DNA from: Endomychus coccineus
Lineage: Eukaryota; Arthropoda; Insecta; Coleoptera; Endomychidae
Direction: 5' to 3'
DNA: 64,000 nt
NCBI GenBank assembly: GCA_958510875.1
Contig: OY294067.1
Coordinates: forward strand, 135,439,726-135,503,725
Shown: in pieces, positions 21,712 to 32,984 of the stretch
Numbering within the stretch: position 1 is the stretch's first letter
How the letters are laid out: each line of letters begins with the position of its first letter
Notes under the pieces: generated by a model
The model's database searches: none
Seen by the model: the letters and a program-made list of their open reading frames with translations, nothing else
Told to the model about the DNA's origin: nothing
Position numbers and translations under genes: made by a program

Positions 21712-23110
21712 ATGCCCAGGAACGCAGTTGAGGCACACACAGAAATAATAGGTAGTATTCCTAAATTGGAGACTAGTCAGGAAGAGAGACTAAAGACATT
21801 CCTGAAACACGAATTAGGTAGATTTATAGGCATGAAAGGATGTACGCAGCTGGTTAGACACAAATTCAAGCTGAAGGATCCCACCCCTATTAAATAGCGG
21901 TATATTCCACAGAACCCCGTAATGCAAAAAATTGTGGCCAAGGTAGTAAATAAAACGTTGGAAGAGGGAGTAATTGAGCCATCGAACAGTTCATGGAGTT
22001 CGCCAATAATGCTCGTTAAAAAAAAAAAGAAGATAAGCATCGGTTCTGTATAGACTTCAGGAAAGTTAACGCTCATTCAGAAAAGGACGCATAACCGTTA
22101 TCGTATAATACTGCCACGCTTGAAAAGCTGAAAGAAGCAAAGTATGTGTCTACCCTGGCTTTAAAACAAGGCTATTGGCAGATTCCTCTTACTCCCGAAA
22201 GTAAACCTGTCACTGCCTTCACTGTCCCCGGCCGAGGACTATATCAATTTGCAGTGATGCCTTTCGGATTACATCACGCACCAGCCACATTCCAACGCCT
22301 ACTTGATAGAGTAATAGGACCGGACATGGAGCCAAATGCGTATCCATATATCGACGATATAATTGTGGTTAGCAAAACCTTTGAGGAACATTTGGCCCAT
22401 TTAAAGGAAGTGTTGAGTAGATTGAGGATGGCTAATTTGCAAATCAACGCAGAAAAATGCCATTTTGTGAGTCGAAACTACGGTACCTAGGGCATGTAGT
22501 GGGAAAGGAAGGGATAAAAACAGATCCAGAGAAGGTAGAAGCTATCGTGGCAATGAATCCTCCAATGAATGTACGCAGCTTGAGGAGATTTTTGGGAGTT
22601 GCGTCTTGGTACCGCAGGTTCATTCCTGAATTTTCAAAGACGGTGGGGTCCTCAACGAAACTGTTGAAGAAACAAATGTAGTTTCAATGGCCTCCCGAGC
22701 GACAAGTAGCTTCCGAGAAAATCAAGGAAAAACTTACGCAGGGTTCGGTTCTAACATGTCCTGATTTTTCCAAACCATTTACGTTGCAAACAGACTCCTC
22801 AGATAGCGGGCTATGGTGGCCCTCACTCAAAAATTAGGTTAACAGGAGCAAATAATAGCCTTTGCCAGCCGAACGCTAAGTTCCTCGGAAAAGAATTATT
22901 CCGTGACGGAAAAAGAGTGTCTGGTCATTATCTTTGGAATTCGAAAAATGAAAATGTACTTAGAAGGGTACGAATTCACCGTTATCTCTGACCACAGGGC
23001 TTTGAAGTGGTTACGCGATCTGAAAAACTCATCCCAGCGGCTGGCCAGATTGGTCATAGAACTGCAGTAATATGACTTCGAGATTGGGTATCGGAAGGGT
23101 GTATTAAACA
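21712..23110 (+). pseudogene. Gypsy reverse transcriptase and RNase H, broken
   Basis: RT motifs in order: RHKFKLKDPTPIK, EEGVIEPSNSSWSSP, FCIDFRKVN after a shift near 22030, STLALKQGYWQIPL, TAFTVPGRGLYQFAVMPFGL, and the active site YIDD at 22347-22358. Then LGHVVGKEGIKTDPEK and RFLGVASWYRRFIPEFSK form the thumb and connection. RNase H follows: LQTDSSDSG, EKNYSVTEKECL, and ADTLSRAP near 23115. Breaks: TAG at 21896, shift near 22020, stop at 22486, TAG at 22679, further stops in RNase H. Confidence 0.9.
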
Positions 23111-23399
23111 GAGTAGCAGATACTCTGTCCAGAGCCCCATTGTCGGATCACGAAGAAGAAGAAGGAGAGATTGCCCTTATCGAGCCAGTTATACCGGATC
23201 CCTAGTGGGAAAAGAAAGTTCGAGCCGTCAACGAAAAACCCGAACTACTTCCGGATTATCGAGTGGAAAACGGTAATCTATACAGACACTTTCACGAGGC
23301 CAATGATTACACGGGAGGAGCCCCTCCCGAACCACGGAAGTAATGTGTTCCAAAGAATGCCCGAACACGGATTCTGTACGAGTGTCACGATGAGAACAC

Positions 23400-24428
23400 A
23401 GCAGGACAACCATTAATGAAACAATCGCAAGGTTGGCTCGGACATACTACTGGCCTGGAATGTTCAGGGAGATATCCCGCTATGTGAGGAAATGCGTGCA
23501 CTGTTTAAAATACAAAGCTTTCCAACAGGCACTTCCGAGATTCATGCAGCGAAGTAAATTATCCAAACCATGAGAAATTGTGAGTGTGGATCTAGTAGGG
23601 CCCCTACCTCGATCAAACAAATCCAACAATCACTTAGTCGTGCTACAGGACTGGTTGACCAAATGGACAAAATGTCAAGCAATCCGGACATCAAACACGG
23701 AAACAGTCATGAGGGTGCTGAAAGATAGGGTGCTTATGAGGTTCGGATGTCCCAGAGTATTATTTAGTAACAATGGGGCCCAGTTTGTCGCTAATAAATT
23801 TCGAAAATTTTCAGAAGAGTTTGGAATCAAACACAAACTCACCCCTCCCTATACCTCACAGGCCAATCCAGTAAAGAGAGTTTATAGAGTAGTAAAAACG
23901 ATGATTGAGCAATATTGTGAGGGCGATCACCGTACATGGGACGCATATTTGCCGGAATTGATATTTGCTATCAATACGGCCCGACATGACTCAACTGGAT
24001 TTTCCCCCGCCTATTTAAACCACGTTCGAGAAGTGGACCACCGGAAGACTTTGTTCCGGGAAGTTCAGGGACCAGGTATCGATGATGATGGAAACCCTGA
24101 TCCTACTAGACATGAGGAGCAGTTAGGAAAATTGAGAGATGACGTCAATTTCGTCAAATCACAATTGAATAAAGTCTTCACTATCCAGAGTCGACACTAT
24201 AATCTGAGACGGTGCGATTGGGCACCAAAAGTAGTGGAGGAGGTCATGTGCAAGGAACACCCGCTATCTTCGGCAGCTCAAGGTTTTGCCGCTAAACTGG
24301 CCCCGAATCCCGCAGGCACGTTTGAAACAAAGAAAATCATTTCACCGGTAGTGGTCGAGCTGGAAAACGGAACTAGTCGTAAACCCGTTCGAGTCCATAT
24401 AAAGGACTTGAAAAAAATAAACTGTTAA
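23400..24428 (+). pseudogene. Gypsy integrase with changed catalytic residues
   Basis: The zinc finger region has CVHC near 23496. The core is open from 23580 to the stop at 24426. First Asp is present (VDLVGP, 23589-23591). The SDNG motif reads SNNG (Asp to Asn at 23769-23771), and the catalytic Glu is Lys (PVKRVY, 23874-23876). Spacing between the last two is 35 residues, as in D,D35E. A C-terminal domain follows: SRHYNLRRCDWAP, SPVVVELENG, VRVHIKDLKK. With two of three acidic residues replaced, strand transfer should be impossible although the frame is open. Confidence 0.85.
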
Positions 24429-24451
24429 CTAATGTAATTTTCTTCCCCCAG
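24426..24451 (+). promoter_or_regulatory. Strong candidate splice acceptor before the extra ORF
   Basis: Branch-like TTAACTAATG, then TTTTCTTCCCCCAG ending at 24451, 8 nt before the ATG of the next ORF. Joined to a GT donor at 20575 in gag codon 8, the exon phase keeps the gag start codon in frame with the ORF. The pattern matches spliced env messages of some Gypsy elements. Confidence 0.6.
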
Positions 24452-24459
24452 GAGTAAAT

Positions 24460-24927
24460 ATGACTGCAGTTCTGGAAATAAGAACTCCCGGAAAAGACGC
24501 CGAGGCTGTCATCCGATTGGGAAAGAGACTGCACGAATTGTTTGGTTCCAGTCCGGAGTCAAGTCCACAAAACCAATTATATTATTCGCCCATCCCCAAC
24601 ATGACACCACCTACGCCCGATCAACTCCAGCAGCAACCGTCCACACCAAAGAAACTATCAATCCCTTGTGTAAATAACCCCCTGAAATATAGTAACAGAG
24701 ACACCGTTAGTGGAATAAATAGATCAAGTGTAGATAATGAGGAACCATATTTTATAAAGAAACGTTTACGTGAAATGCATGACTATAGGGTGTATGATCC
24801 AACCAGCCGGCTATTGGCACGCGTAAAAATACCGTGGGATTGTAAGGACAAGCCGACGTGGGAAAATTATCGTACGTTCGAAAATTTTCGGGAGAAAATT
24901 CTCCAAGAAAGAAAGGGGGGTGTGTAA
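24460..24927 (+). CDS. Accessory ORF in env position of the Gypsy element, unknown function
   Basis: Intact 155-residue frame between integrase and the 3' LTR; its last codons include the polypurine tract and the first bases of the LTR. N-terminal ~35 residues are helix-prone (RLGKRLHELFG). The middle is Pro/Gln/Ser/Thr rich and probably disordered. The C-terminal ~60 residues are charged and aromatic (KKRLREMHDYRVYD, WDCKDKPTWENYRTFENF). No signal peptide, membrane segment or cysteine pattern, so it is not an envelope. The upstream splice acceptor suggests expression from a spliced message. I do not recognise a family. That it is open while gag and RT are broken may indicate youth, selection or chance. 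Confidence 0.6.
   Translation: MTAVLEIRTPGKDAEAVIRLGKRLHELFGSSPESSPQNQLYYSPIPNMTPPTPDQLQQQPSTPKKLSIPCVNNPLKYSNRDTVSGINRSSVDNEEPYFIKKRLREMHDYRVYDPTSRLLARVKIPWDCKDKPTWENYRTFENFREKILQERKGGV
24908..24920 (+). other. Polypurine tract
   Basis: AAAGAAAGGGGGG two bases before the TG of the 3' LTR: the plus-strand primer site. Confidence 0.75.
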
Positions 24928-26448
24928 TGGAGCATTCTCCATTACTTACAAATCAATTTGAATATTTCAGTAGAGTCGAATTACATAGGCAAAGATGAGA
25001 GATCAAACTTCGTGCACATCTATGCATAAAAACTGGTGAACAGAATTCGCAAGCCGGTCACCTCTTCACGTTACGTCACACGCCAGCCAGCCCATTTCAT
25101 AGCTGAGGAGACTTACTTGCCAGACAAGTATCGAGACTGAGCTGCAGTAATTCATTTTCCGAAACAACCCGAAGCCGTTGCCGTTGTGCAAACCCGAGAG
25201 ATAGAAAGTGAGTATCAATAATTGCCGTATAAAATCCATTCAAGTTATTGAATCAACATTCCAGTACATAAGTCCGATTCCAAATTCGAACTTTGTTAAT
25301 GAATTCAATAATCTAAAAATCAATCCTGTTAACTTGGACGTTTGCGATTCAGCTCCTGCGAACAGTTTTCTAGAAGCTGAGGTAGGATATTGCCAGAGAC
25401 CGATTTGTAGAATTGTGAATAATTCCACAGCAGAAACAGCCTGAAACATCAAACCTGGTTCTTGGACGTTTGCGATTCAGCTCCTGCGAATTGTTTTCTA
25501 GAGGCTGAGTTAGGATATTTCCCGAGACCGATTTGTAGAATTGAGAATTAATTCACAGCAGGAACAGCCTGAAAAATCAATCCTGATAGCTTGCACGATT
25601 GCGTTCCAGCTCCTGCGAATTGTTTTCTAGAGGCTAAGTTGGGATATTTCCTGAGACCGATTCGTAGAATTGTGAATAATTTCACAGCAGGAACAGCCTG
25701 AAAAATCAATCCTGGTAGCTTGGACGTTTGCGATTCAGCTCCTGCGAATTGTTTTCTAAGGGCTAAGGGGGATATTTCCCAAGACGGATTTGTAATAATG
25801 TGAAATAATTCACCACCGGAACAGCCTGAAAAATCAATCCTAGTAGCCTGGACGTCTGCGATTCAGCTCCTGCGAAATGATTTCAGGGGTCACGTTGTGA
25901 TATTTTCTGAGATCGACGTGAAAAATTACTGATTCAGTCATAGCCGAAAATCACTGACAAATCACCCTGGTCCGAAATGTCCCGCTCCGTAAGAAATTAC
26001 GTCTGAAATACAGGCTGAATAGACGCTCCGTCATAGTTAAGGGTGTACTAAATATTTAGATTGTCACGTTTCATTCCTAGACCTGGAGACAGAAACTTGT
26101 CCATCATCTCACGCAGATGTGGGAGATTCCCGGTGCTAATCGACGACAAGGAAACATCTAATTAACAAGTTATTTTTTGCACGGAAAACAAACGCATGAA
26201 ACGGCCTTGTACATAGCTAGTGTGAATATACCAAATGTAAATAGGGATAATTAATAAACCAAGTTAAACAAGGAAACATCTGATTTATTTGGTAATCCAC
26301 ACGAAAGAGAAATAGCAATTTTAAAACCTATTTGAAAAGGGAACCTGGACCCTCAAGAAACCCGAGCAGGTCAGTTACTGTCTTGAGAGGACAGTAAGTG
26401 ACAACCTCCCCCACTTGTAATTACCCATTCAAGCGGGAGGAGGTAACA
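24923..26448 (+). repeat. 3' LTR of Gypsy element (1526 bp)
   Basis: Starts TGTAATGGAGCATTCTCC and ends AGGAGGTAACA, followed by ACAT. It contains about five 129-bp repeats (near 25325, 25454, 25580, 25709, 25839), one fewer than the 5' LTR, which accounts for most of the length difference. A short segment (~23 bp) near 26210 is also missing. Confidence 0.92.
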
Positions 26449-26452
26449 ACAT
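26449..26452. other. Target-site duplication ACAT, right copy
   Basis: Matches 18797-18800. Confidence 0.8.
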
Positions 26453-26639
26453 CTATGACATTTAACAAATTATTTTAGTGATATTTCAATAATTTTGACA
26501 TCAATTAACTCAATAATTGATAATTACTAACAATTTCAACATTTTATCATTCTCTAGAATTAAGAAAATAAACTAACAAGAGGAAAAGCTATAATGATTG
26601 AAGAATGTCGTTTGAGCCGGCAGTAGAATGTTGAGAGAG

Positions 26640-26916
26640 GACAGGAACGTCATTTTTCCTCAAACTTTGGAGGTTACGTAAATGAGGAATAACCTCACCA
26701 GGCAAAGAGTTCCTGAGTTTCCACGTTCGATAAAAAAATTATGTCTCTTACGAGAAATACCAGACGAGATTTCGGATAAACCCAATCGAAATATTCATAG
26801 AAAAGAAGAAGATCGCCCTTTCTTCTATGATATTCCAGAGAGGTCAATGTTTCCGTGAGTGTACCATCACCTATTAGACGGATATCTGTCCTCTGAATAG
26901 AATCTGAGAGCTTCAA
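26640..26916 (-). pseudogene. Non-LTR ORF2 C-terminal relic
   Basis: The - strand frame reads IQRTDIRLIGDGTLTETL, TSLEYHRRKGDLLLFYEYF. This matches the C-terminal block of insect non-LTR ORF2 proteins (IQRRAIRLIGD..L...L.SLEHRR.VGDL.LFYRY). A downstream frame resembles the closing WNSLPGEVFP part. 73 residues remain open, the rest is lost. Confidence 0.7.
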
Positions 26917-26929
26917 CTATTGGCACGGA

Positions 26930-27510
26930 ATATTTATTTACTATCTATTAATTTATTTATTTATTACTGCTTACATGAATCATACATATTAGTGTAATAA
27001 AATGTTCATAAGGGACACTCGAGCGTACTCGCTAACCTAAGCTAAAATACTATTCATTAAGATGTCGTTAAAATTTTGAAACTGAAATGTAAACAAACAT
27101 CTTTTTAATTAAAGCTATTAAGGATGATTTACTGATTGATCATTACAATGAGATCCTATTAAAAATGACAATAATAATAACACTGATGTCTTTTTCTTAT
27201 TTTATTTTTCATGCTATAAAGTGTATATATAGTGTTGCAATTTTCCGAGATACATTTTTTTAAGTGAAATTTGAATTTTTATTTTGGCAACAATTTTATT
27301 TGCAAGACCAACGTATTGTATATATTTACTCCATTATATTTCAAGCTTTTTGACACAGTTTTACCAATATATTCATATGTTCAGAGATCATCAAAATTTG
27401 CTCCAGTTTCGTAATAATGATTTACCTTGGAAAACTGGGCACTGAGCAATGTCTTCCATTGTTGATATCATGCACAGACCTTTCATGTTTGAAATAAAGT
27501 AAGAAGTGAC
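26930..27510. other. No recognisable feature
   Basis: AT-rich. A short LLIDHYNEILL at about 27127 could be an endonuclease SDH remnant of the element that follows, but this is too weak to call. Confidence 0.3.
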
Positions 27511-28916
27511 ATTGCTCGTGAAAAACAAGACCATTTTGATAAAATCAGTGATAAAACATCTAACAAGTCTAAGACATTATGGAAGTTACTAAATGACCTC
27601 CGTAATGTAAACAAATGTAATAGAACAAGAATTGCTATTAACGGTTCATTAATATCTGATCCAATTATTATTGCTCACACTTTTGCGCAAACTTTTTCTA
27701 CAGCAATTCAAGATATATTAACAATAAATCCCGCTAGATTCATGTCGTCACCCGATTGGTCTAAATTACCATCTGAGAACCAATCTATGTTCTTTATTCC
27801 ACTATCAAGTGATGATGTCTATTTTTCGATATGACTAAAGCCTTTGAAACGCTAAACATTGAGTTTATCTTGAATAAACTACAATAAATGGGTATGAGAG
27901 GAACACTTAACTCATGGATTGCGTCATTTCTACAAAATCGAGAATACTTTGTTAAGTTTGATACGATTTTTTCTGAAAAATATTATTTGAATCTGGGAAC
28001 TCCACAAGGAGATATAATAGGACCTCTTATATTCCTCCTCTTTGTCGATGATTTACCAACTCATTTGTCTATTGGCAAATTAATTATTTATGCAGACGAT
28101 ATTTGTATAATTAATTCTGGTAAAACAAGGGAAGAAGTTATTATTATGATCAATACTATTCTTCACAAGTTTGTTGTATGGTGCAATAGCATTAATTTCA
28201 TTATATATTACGCCAAAACTGAAATTATTAATTTCCGTAGCATTTATCGTCCAATAACTCCATTTGATAGTAACTTTAATGGGCTTAAGGTCCCTTCTGA
28301 AAATTTTACCAACTTTCTTGGGTTAACACTAGATGCACATTTAGAGTTTACTGAGCATATAAATTATCAGGCTAATAAACTAAATAAATTTCATTACCTT
28401 ATTCTATCCCTCAAAAAGGAGTTTAAAGTTAGAAATCTTGTATCTGCTTATCATGGTACTGTTTACCCCGTGCTAAACTACAATATTATATCATGGGGTA
28501 CCACTTCTGCGTCCATATGAATTTTAAGGATCCAAAAACGGATTATAAGATTAATTTTCGGCCTCCATTCTCGTCAATCCTGCCTTGAAACTTTTATATC
28601 ACATAAATTATTAACTTTCCCCTGCATTTATTTATATAATACATTCATGTTTGTTCGTAAACACTCTAATTACTTTCTATCAATTTCGAATTCCCATAAC
28701 TACACCACAGGAAATAAGAATAAACTTCTATTGAATATTCACTCACACTCGTTTTTTGAAAAATCACCAACTTATGCCGGTGCAAAACTTTATAATAAAT
28801 TACCAAATTCATATAATAAACTTCCTCTTCAGGGTTTTAAAATCAAAATAAGAGAATTGTTGGCAACCAAAGCTTATTACAGCATTAATGAGTTCAGTAT
28901 GGATCACTTGTAGATC
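27511..28916 (+). pseudogene. Reverse transcriptase of element D, deleted and shifted
   Basis: 27511-27834 encodes the linker before RT (KTLWKLLNDLRN, ISDPIIIAHTFAQTFS). It is fused to FFDMTKAFETLN at about 27822, so RT motifs 0-2 are deleted. Then WIASFLQNREYFV, GTPQGDIIGPLIFLLFVDDL, IYADDICII (active site YADD), FTNFLGLTLDAHLEF, VYPVLNYNIISWG, stops near 28518, and a C-terminal domain to the stop at 28911. The frame from 27888 to 28520 is open for 210 codons. Jockey-superfamily type, distinct from A and B. Confidence 0.85.
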
Positions 28917-29232
28917 ATTTTTGTTTTTTTTTATGTTCTTATTATTAACTGTGTTATTTAATTCGTATACATCGTAAAATAATTTATGTTATTCCTATCA
29001 TCTAGATAGCTTGTTTATTATTTTATCTACATGCTTATCGTCTAAGACAATAATGGGGTAGTGTTATTATATCGCATCGTATGTATACTTGATTACTCTG
29101 CTTCTGTAATATATTTATATATTAAGTTATCATTCTAAAGCAATCGATGTACTGACATATCTATGAGACGAACCCTATGTATTATTTTACCTAAGGGCAA
29201 TAAATTTATCTTATCTTATGTTATCTTGTATT
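27511..29232 (+). mobile_element. Non-LTR retrotransposon D, internally deleted
   Basis: Coding relic 27511-28916 followed by a ~315-bp 3' UTR and the end GGCAATAAATTTATCTTATC with TTATC-type repeats at about 29232. It abuts element E, which lies on the opposite strand, tail to tail. Confidence 0.75.
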
Positions 29233-29239
29233 ATTCTCA

Positions 29240-29838
29240 AAAAAAAGAGGTATTGCACTTCTTCTGCTCTCTTTTCGAAAAATTACTCGCAATGTATATT
29301 TATATTATCATAATAATTTCAGTTATTTGTAGGGGCTTTGAGACATTATAATAAGCTGAACCTCAAATGGTTATCCCATATCTAACTAAGGATGCAACAA
29401 AGTCATCAACAGAATTTTCTGGTTTAGAATATTCCGTAGTACATGAAATACATATATTAACTTCTGATTTTTTTGTTCAAATAATCAACATGAGTTGACC
29501 ACTCGAGGTGTCGATCTATATAAATGCACAAATATTTCATTATAGAGGTATTTTGCACAATATCAGTGGTGTCATATAAAATTAGAGGTTCTTAGTTATT
29601 CGATAGACCAGTATCGGTTGGAGAAAAAAACAAGTATCCGGTTTTAGAAACATTAAGTTCCAATAGGTTCTTATCTAACAGAGATTTCACAATATTAATA
29701 GCTTTTTGCAATATTTGCCGTATTCAATCCCAAGACCTCGCAGAGCATATCAAAACTGTATCATCTGCTTATGAAAGAATTATGGAGTGTTGGTTATAAT
29801 TCAACAATTCATCAATGAATATCAGGAATAGTGTTGAA

Positions 29839-29885
<47 letters not shown>

Positions 29886-31645
29886 GTGTGTTGGGGTACG
29901 GTACACCCATATTTATTGTTTGAATGTTACCAAGACATCGCCAACCTTTACTAATAAAGAGATAAGATTTAAGAAGATTTGAAACATTACCCCTTACGCC
30001 AATCTCGTTTAATTTTGCAGCAATTCATCATGAGAAACAGTGTCAGAGGCCCTTCTGTAAGTCTATAAATATCGCTATGGTTTTGTCAGTAGTTTCAAAA
30101 TTTTTTAAGATACTGGACATCAGTTCTTGAATAGATTCTCCAGTTCCAATATCATTTTGAAATCCAAATTTGCAGGTTAGCAGTTATTTCATGTTTATCA
30201 AGGAAGGAACTTCACTTATTATTCAGACATTTTTAAAATTGGAAATTTGTCTGTAATTAGACATTTCTACCTTATTTCTCTCTCTGAATATTGGAATGAC
30301 AACACTCTCCTTAAACTGACAAGGAATTTCTGCAGTTTGATATACTAGATTAATTGTATGTGCGATAGGGCTTACTAATTACTCTTATTATTATTTATTT
30401 TTATTTATTTCACCATAATTCCATCTTTTCCGGCGGAAGAATTATTTTTTAGATTGACTATCATCCCTTCAACTTCAAGATTGTTAACAGGATCTAGAAA
30501 CGTTGATGATATCATTCACTTTTTTGTGTAGGTTCTCATTTATTTGGTTGATTTCCTTCGATACATATACCAGGTTCCACAAAAAAAAAACGTTGGCCTT
30601 CATTCCATTAGAATTGATTTCAGTTCGTTTGTTATCTACCTCATTAATGATTTCCAATTTTTTTTTCATATTTACAGCGACCCTGATTTGATTTTTGTTT
30701 GAAATATCCGTTCTTTGTAAATTTTAATGAATTAGTTGAAACATTCCTATACGTCTCATATTCTTGTCTAAGGTCTAAATTTGCTTGATTTTTCAATACT
30801 TTATGTTCCAAATTATCTCTTTTCTCTATAGAAGTTAGAATTCCCACAGTTAGCCATGGTTTCAGTTTTTTTGTTTTATTAGTAGTTCAAATATCAGTAG
30901 GAGCTTGATCAATATAGATAGAGAGTGAGCTATAGCACATATATGTTCCAGTGTCAGCACTGTTCCCTGTATGAGGCATCCCAGCTTATGTTTTTTATAT
31001 TAGTGAGAACTTTGTTATGATTAATTCTTGTTATTACTTTTTTTTAGCAGAACTGACTAGTACCATAGACGTAGACTCTAAATTCGGAACTGTGTTTATA
31101 TTACCAGCTTTATTGAAAGTGAAAATGTGGTCAATAGTAGTAGAGAAGGTTCCCTCTTCTCTTGTTGGTACATTCACCTGACCATTGATCAACATACATT
31201 TTAATCAATGACTTGACTAAGAATCCCATCTGTTTCCAGCATGTTCACATCTGTGCGTTAACATCGGTAAAGTTTTTAATATTGATAATTGCGTTCCCAA
31301 TCAGAATCCCAATTTCACATTTATTCGTTTTTTAAGTACATATCAAAATCATCGACAAAAGTATCAACATTTGTTTTATTGGGTCTGTACATGCCAGCCA
31401 TGACAAATTTCAAATCATTTAAGGTAAATTCGCATTGTGATAATGTTACTTTATTAAGAGAAATTTTGTTGACATCGGCGCATTTCTAAGACAAATTTTA
31501 AAGCCATTAATATGAAATTCAGTAATATTTTGATTATTCCTAATTTCATTGAATACTACGGCACATATATTCTTGTTAACGTTTAGTTGCATGAGACTTA
31601 CGTAAAGCTCATCATAATGTCCTTGCAGGCCGATCCGCACTCAAT
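29240..31645 (-). pseudogene. Non-LTR ORF2 relic, element E
   Basis: Read 31645 to 29240 on the - strand: endonuclease traces (GLQGHYDELYVSL, FHINGFKI), a linker GILTSIEKRDNLEHKVLKNQ, then RT: KESVVIPIFRE, NYRQISNFKNV, LQFGFQ-like block, ELMSSILKNFETTDKTIAIF, IDLQK, EIGVRGNVSNLLKSYL, GVP(Q), LFLIFIDELLNYN, ADDTVLI preceded by a stop (FADD), LLELNVSKTGYLFFSP, MKYLCIYIDRHLEW, and a YGI..WGSAYYNVSK-like end. Stops and shifts throughout. A TA microsatellite (29842-29882) interrupts motif 4-5. Confidence 0.8.
29842..29882. repeat. (TA)n microsatellite inside element E
   Basis: About 40 bp of TA repeat. Confidence 0.9.
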
Positions 31646-31733
31646 TTCCCCATATGGTTAGTGTACCTAGTATGATGAGTGTAAGGAGAAATTACGTATT
31701 ACATCACCCCATAAGACTAATAGAAAATACATT

Positions 31734-32054
31734 TTAAGAAGTCGACATTCTATTTTCGTAACAAACATACTTTGAATCCCATTTTTTTTTCATATTGTAT
31801 AAATCCGTGGAATCTTTGATTTTATGTTTACTTTGTTCAATTTTAACTATAATAAAACAAAGTTTTTGTGAAACGATTCTCGCAATGGACGAAAGATAAT
31901 CAGGAAACAGACGCAGATTGTACAACTCCTTTATTGACAGAACATATTCCATTTGATTCAGATCTTGAAATTTCACATCCGTAAGATGAAGGATTGAAAT
32001 TGAATCTTTGCAATGATTGCACAGCAAATAAGCACGAAAGTACCCATAATTCAC
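31734..32054 (-). CDS. Hypothetical 106-residue ORF, weakly leucine-rich
   Basis: Open frame with spaced leucines (SISILHLTDVKF, SIKELYNLRLFPDYLSSI) that loosely recalls F-box/LRR repeats. It has a basic C-terminal third. It lies in AT-rich DNA between retroelement E and an inverted repeat, with no clear flanking exons. It could be an old host exon, an ORF1 remnant of element E, or chance. Confidence 0.2.
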   Translation of the reverse strand: MNYGYFRAYLLCNHCKDSISILHLTDVKFQDLNQMEYVLSIKELYNLRLFPDYLSSIARIVSQKLCFIIVKIEQSKHKIKDSTDLYNMKKKWDSKYVCYENRMSTS

Positions 32055-32178
32055 TCAGCGACCAGCACATATAAAATAACTGATCTCAATTCAATTTTTC
32101 CACTCGGTATTGTATTGTGTTTAGGAATAATCTATACACTACGACCCTAATAGATCTATTGTGTTCGCTTCTACATAC

Positions 32179-32905
32179 AGACTCAGAGAGAACGACAAAA
32201 AAAGTACACCATCTGCACACAGCTGTAATGCAAGAAATCGTATTGCACTTGAGTGCTTATCTACCTCCTTTATCGGTTCACTTGACGAAGAGGTGCATAA
32301 ATAGTCTCAAATATATAAAATTAGGAAGGGAGTCAAATATTTTTTATAATTTTCATGATTTGTAATGATCTACTAATAATAGGAGAGCTGGAATGAAACA
32401 ATTTCAACGTTACGGAAGCTGTGACAAGGGTCTCAAAAAGTGCAAAAAAAAGGACCCTAGTCATACCAATTGCATAGTTTTGATTCAGTCGCTATTCACG
32501 ACCTGTTGTGTCAAAAAGTCAGTCGCCCAACTTTTGTGAATTAGCTGCGGAGCGAACACAAATGATTCATTTTAAACGCTATTCCTAGCAACCTATCTTA
32601 GATACTAAAATTACGAAAACGAACTGACTCACATTTTGATGATTTCAAACATTTTACACACGTCTACCACGGTTTTCGTCAAAGAATTTTTATCTGCCAC
32701 TTTGGATTTGGACTTGGGTTGTCCTGATATGAATAGCCATCAAATCAATATTACGCGAATGATTTGACTTTTCTGCTCATCACATACGTATTTTTATACA
32801 CCTCTTCGTGAAGTGAACCGATGGGCAGACTACCTTACAATATAGTTTCTTGTACCTTATGGAAACGGTGACTTTTTTGTCGTTGGTTCTTACACTTCAT
32901 TTTCT
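32179..32905. repeat. Inverted repeat, arms ~135 bp, 450-bp spacer
   Basis: Left arm ~32179-32320 contains ATCGGTTCACTTGACGAAGA and GAACGACAAAAAAAGT. The right arm ~32770-32905 has their reverse complements (TCTTCGTGAAGTGAACCGAT, CTTTTTTGTCGTTGGTTC). About 75% identity. Probably an old foldback or MITE-like element; no ORF between the arms. Confidence 0.65.
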
Positions 32906-32984
32906 TTGTTCCAGTGGATGTTGCTTTCAATAGAATTTTCTAGGATGTGTTCCCAAATGATGGCTAGGTTATATCCTAAATGAT

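Larger units (their letters stand above)
18801..26448 (+). mobile_element. Gypsy-type LTR retrotransposon, 7.65 kb, with extra 3' ORF
   Basis: Bounded by TG...CA long terminal repeats and a 4-bp ACAT duplication. Order: 5' LTR, primer-binding site, gag, zinc knuckles, protease, RT, RNase H, integrase, extra ORF, polypurine tract, 3' LTR. RT before RNase H and then integrase after it is the Gypsy (Metaviridae) order. gag-pol carries several frameshifts and stops, while the integrase frame and the last ORF are open. LTRs diverge by scattered substitutions and by one internal repeat, so the insertion is not very recent. Confidence 0.92.

Noticed and set aside
24460..24927. Envelope protein of the Gypsy element
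   Set aside because: No signal peptide, membrane segment, furin-like site or cysteine pattern in the 155 residues.
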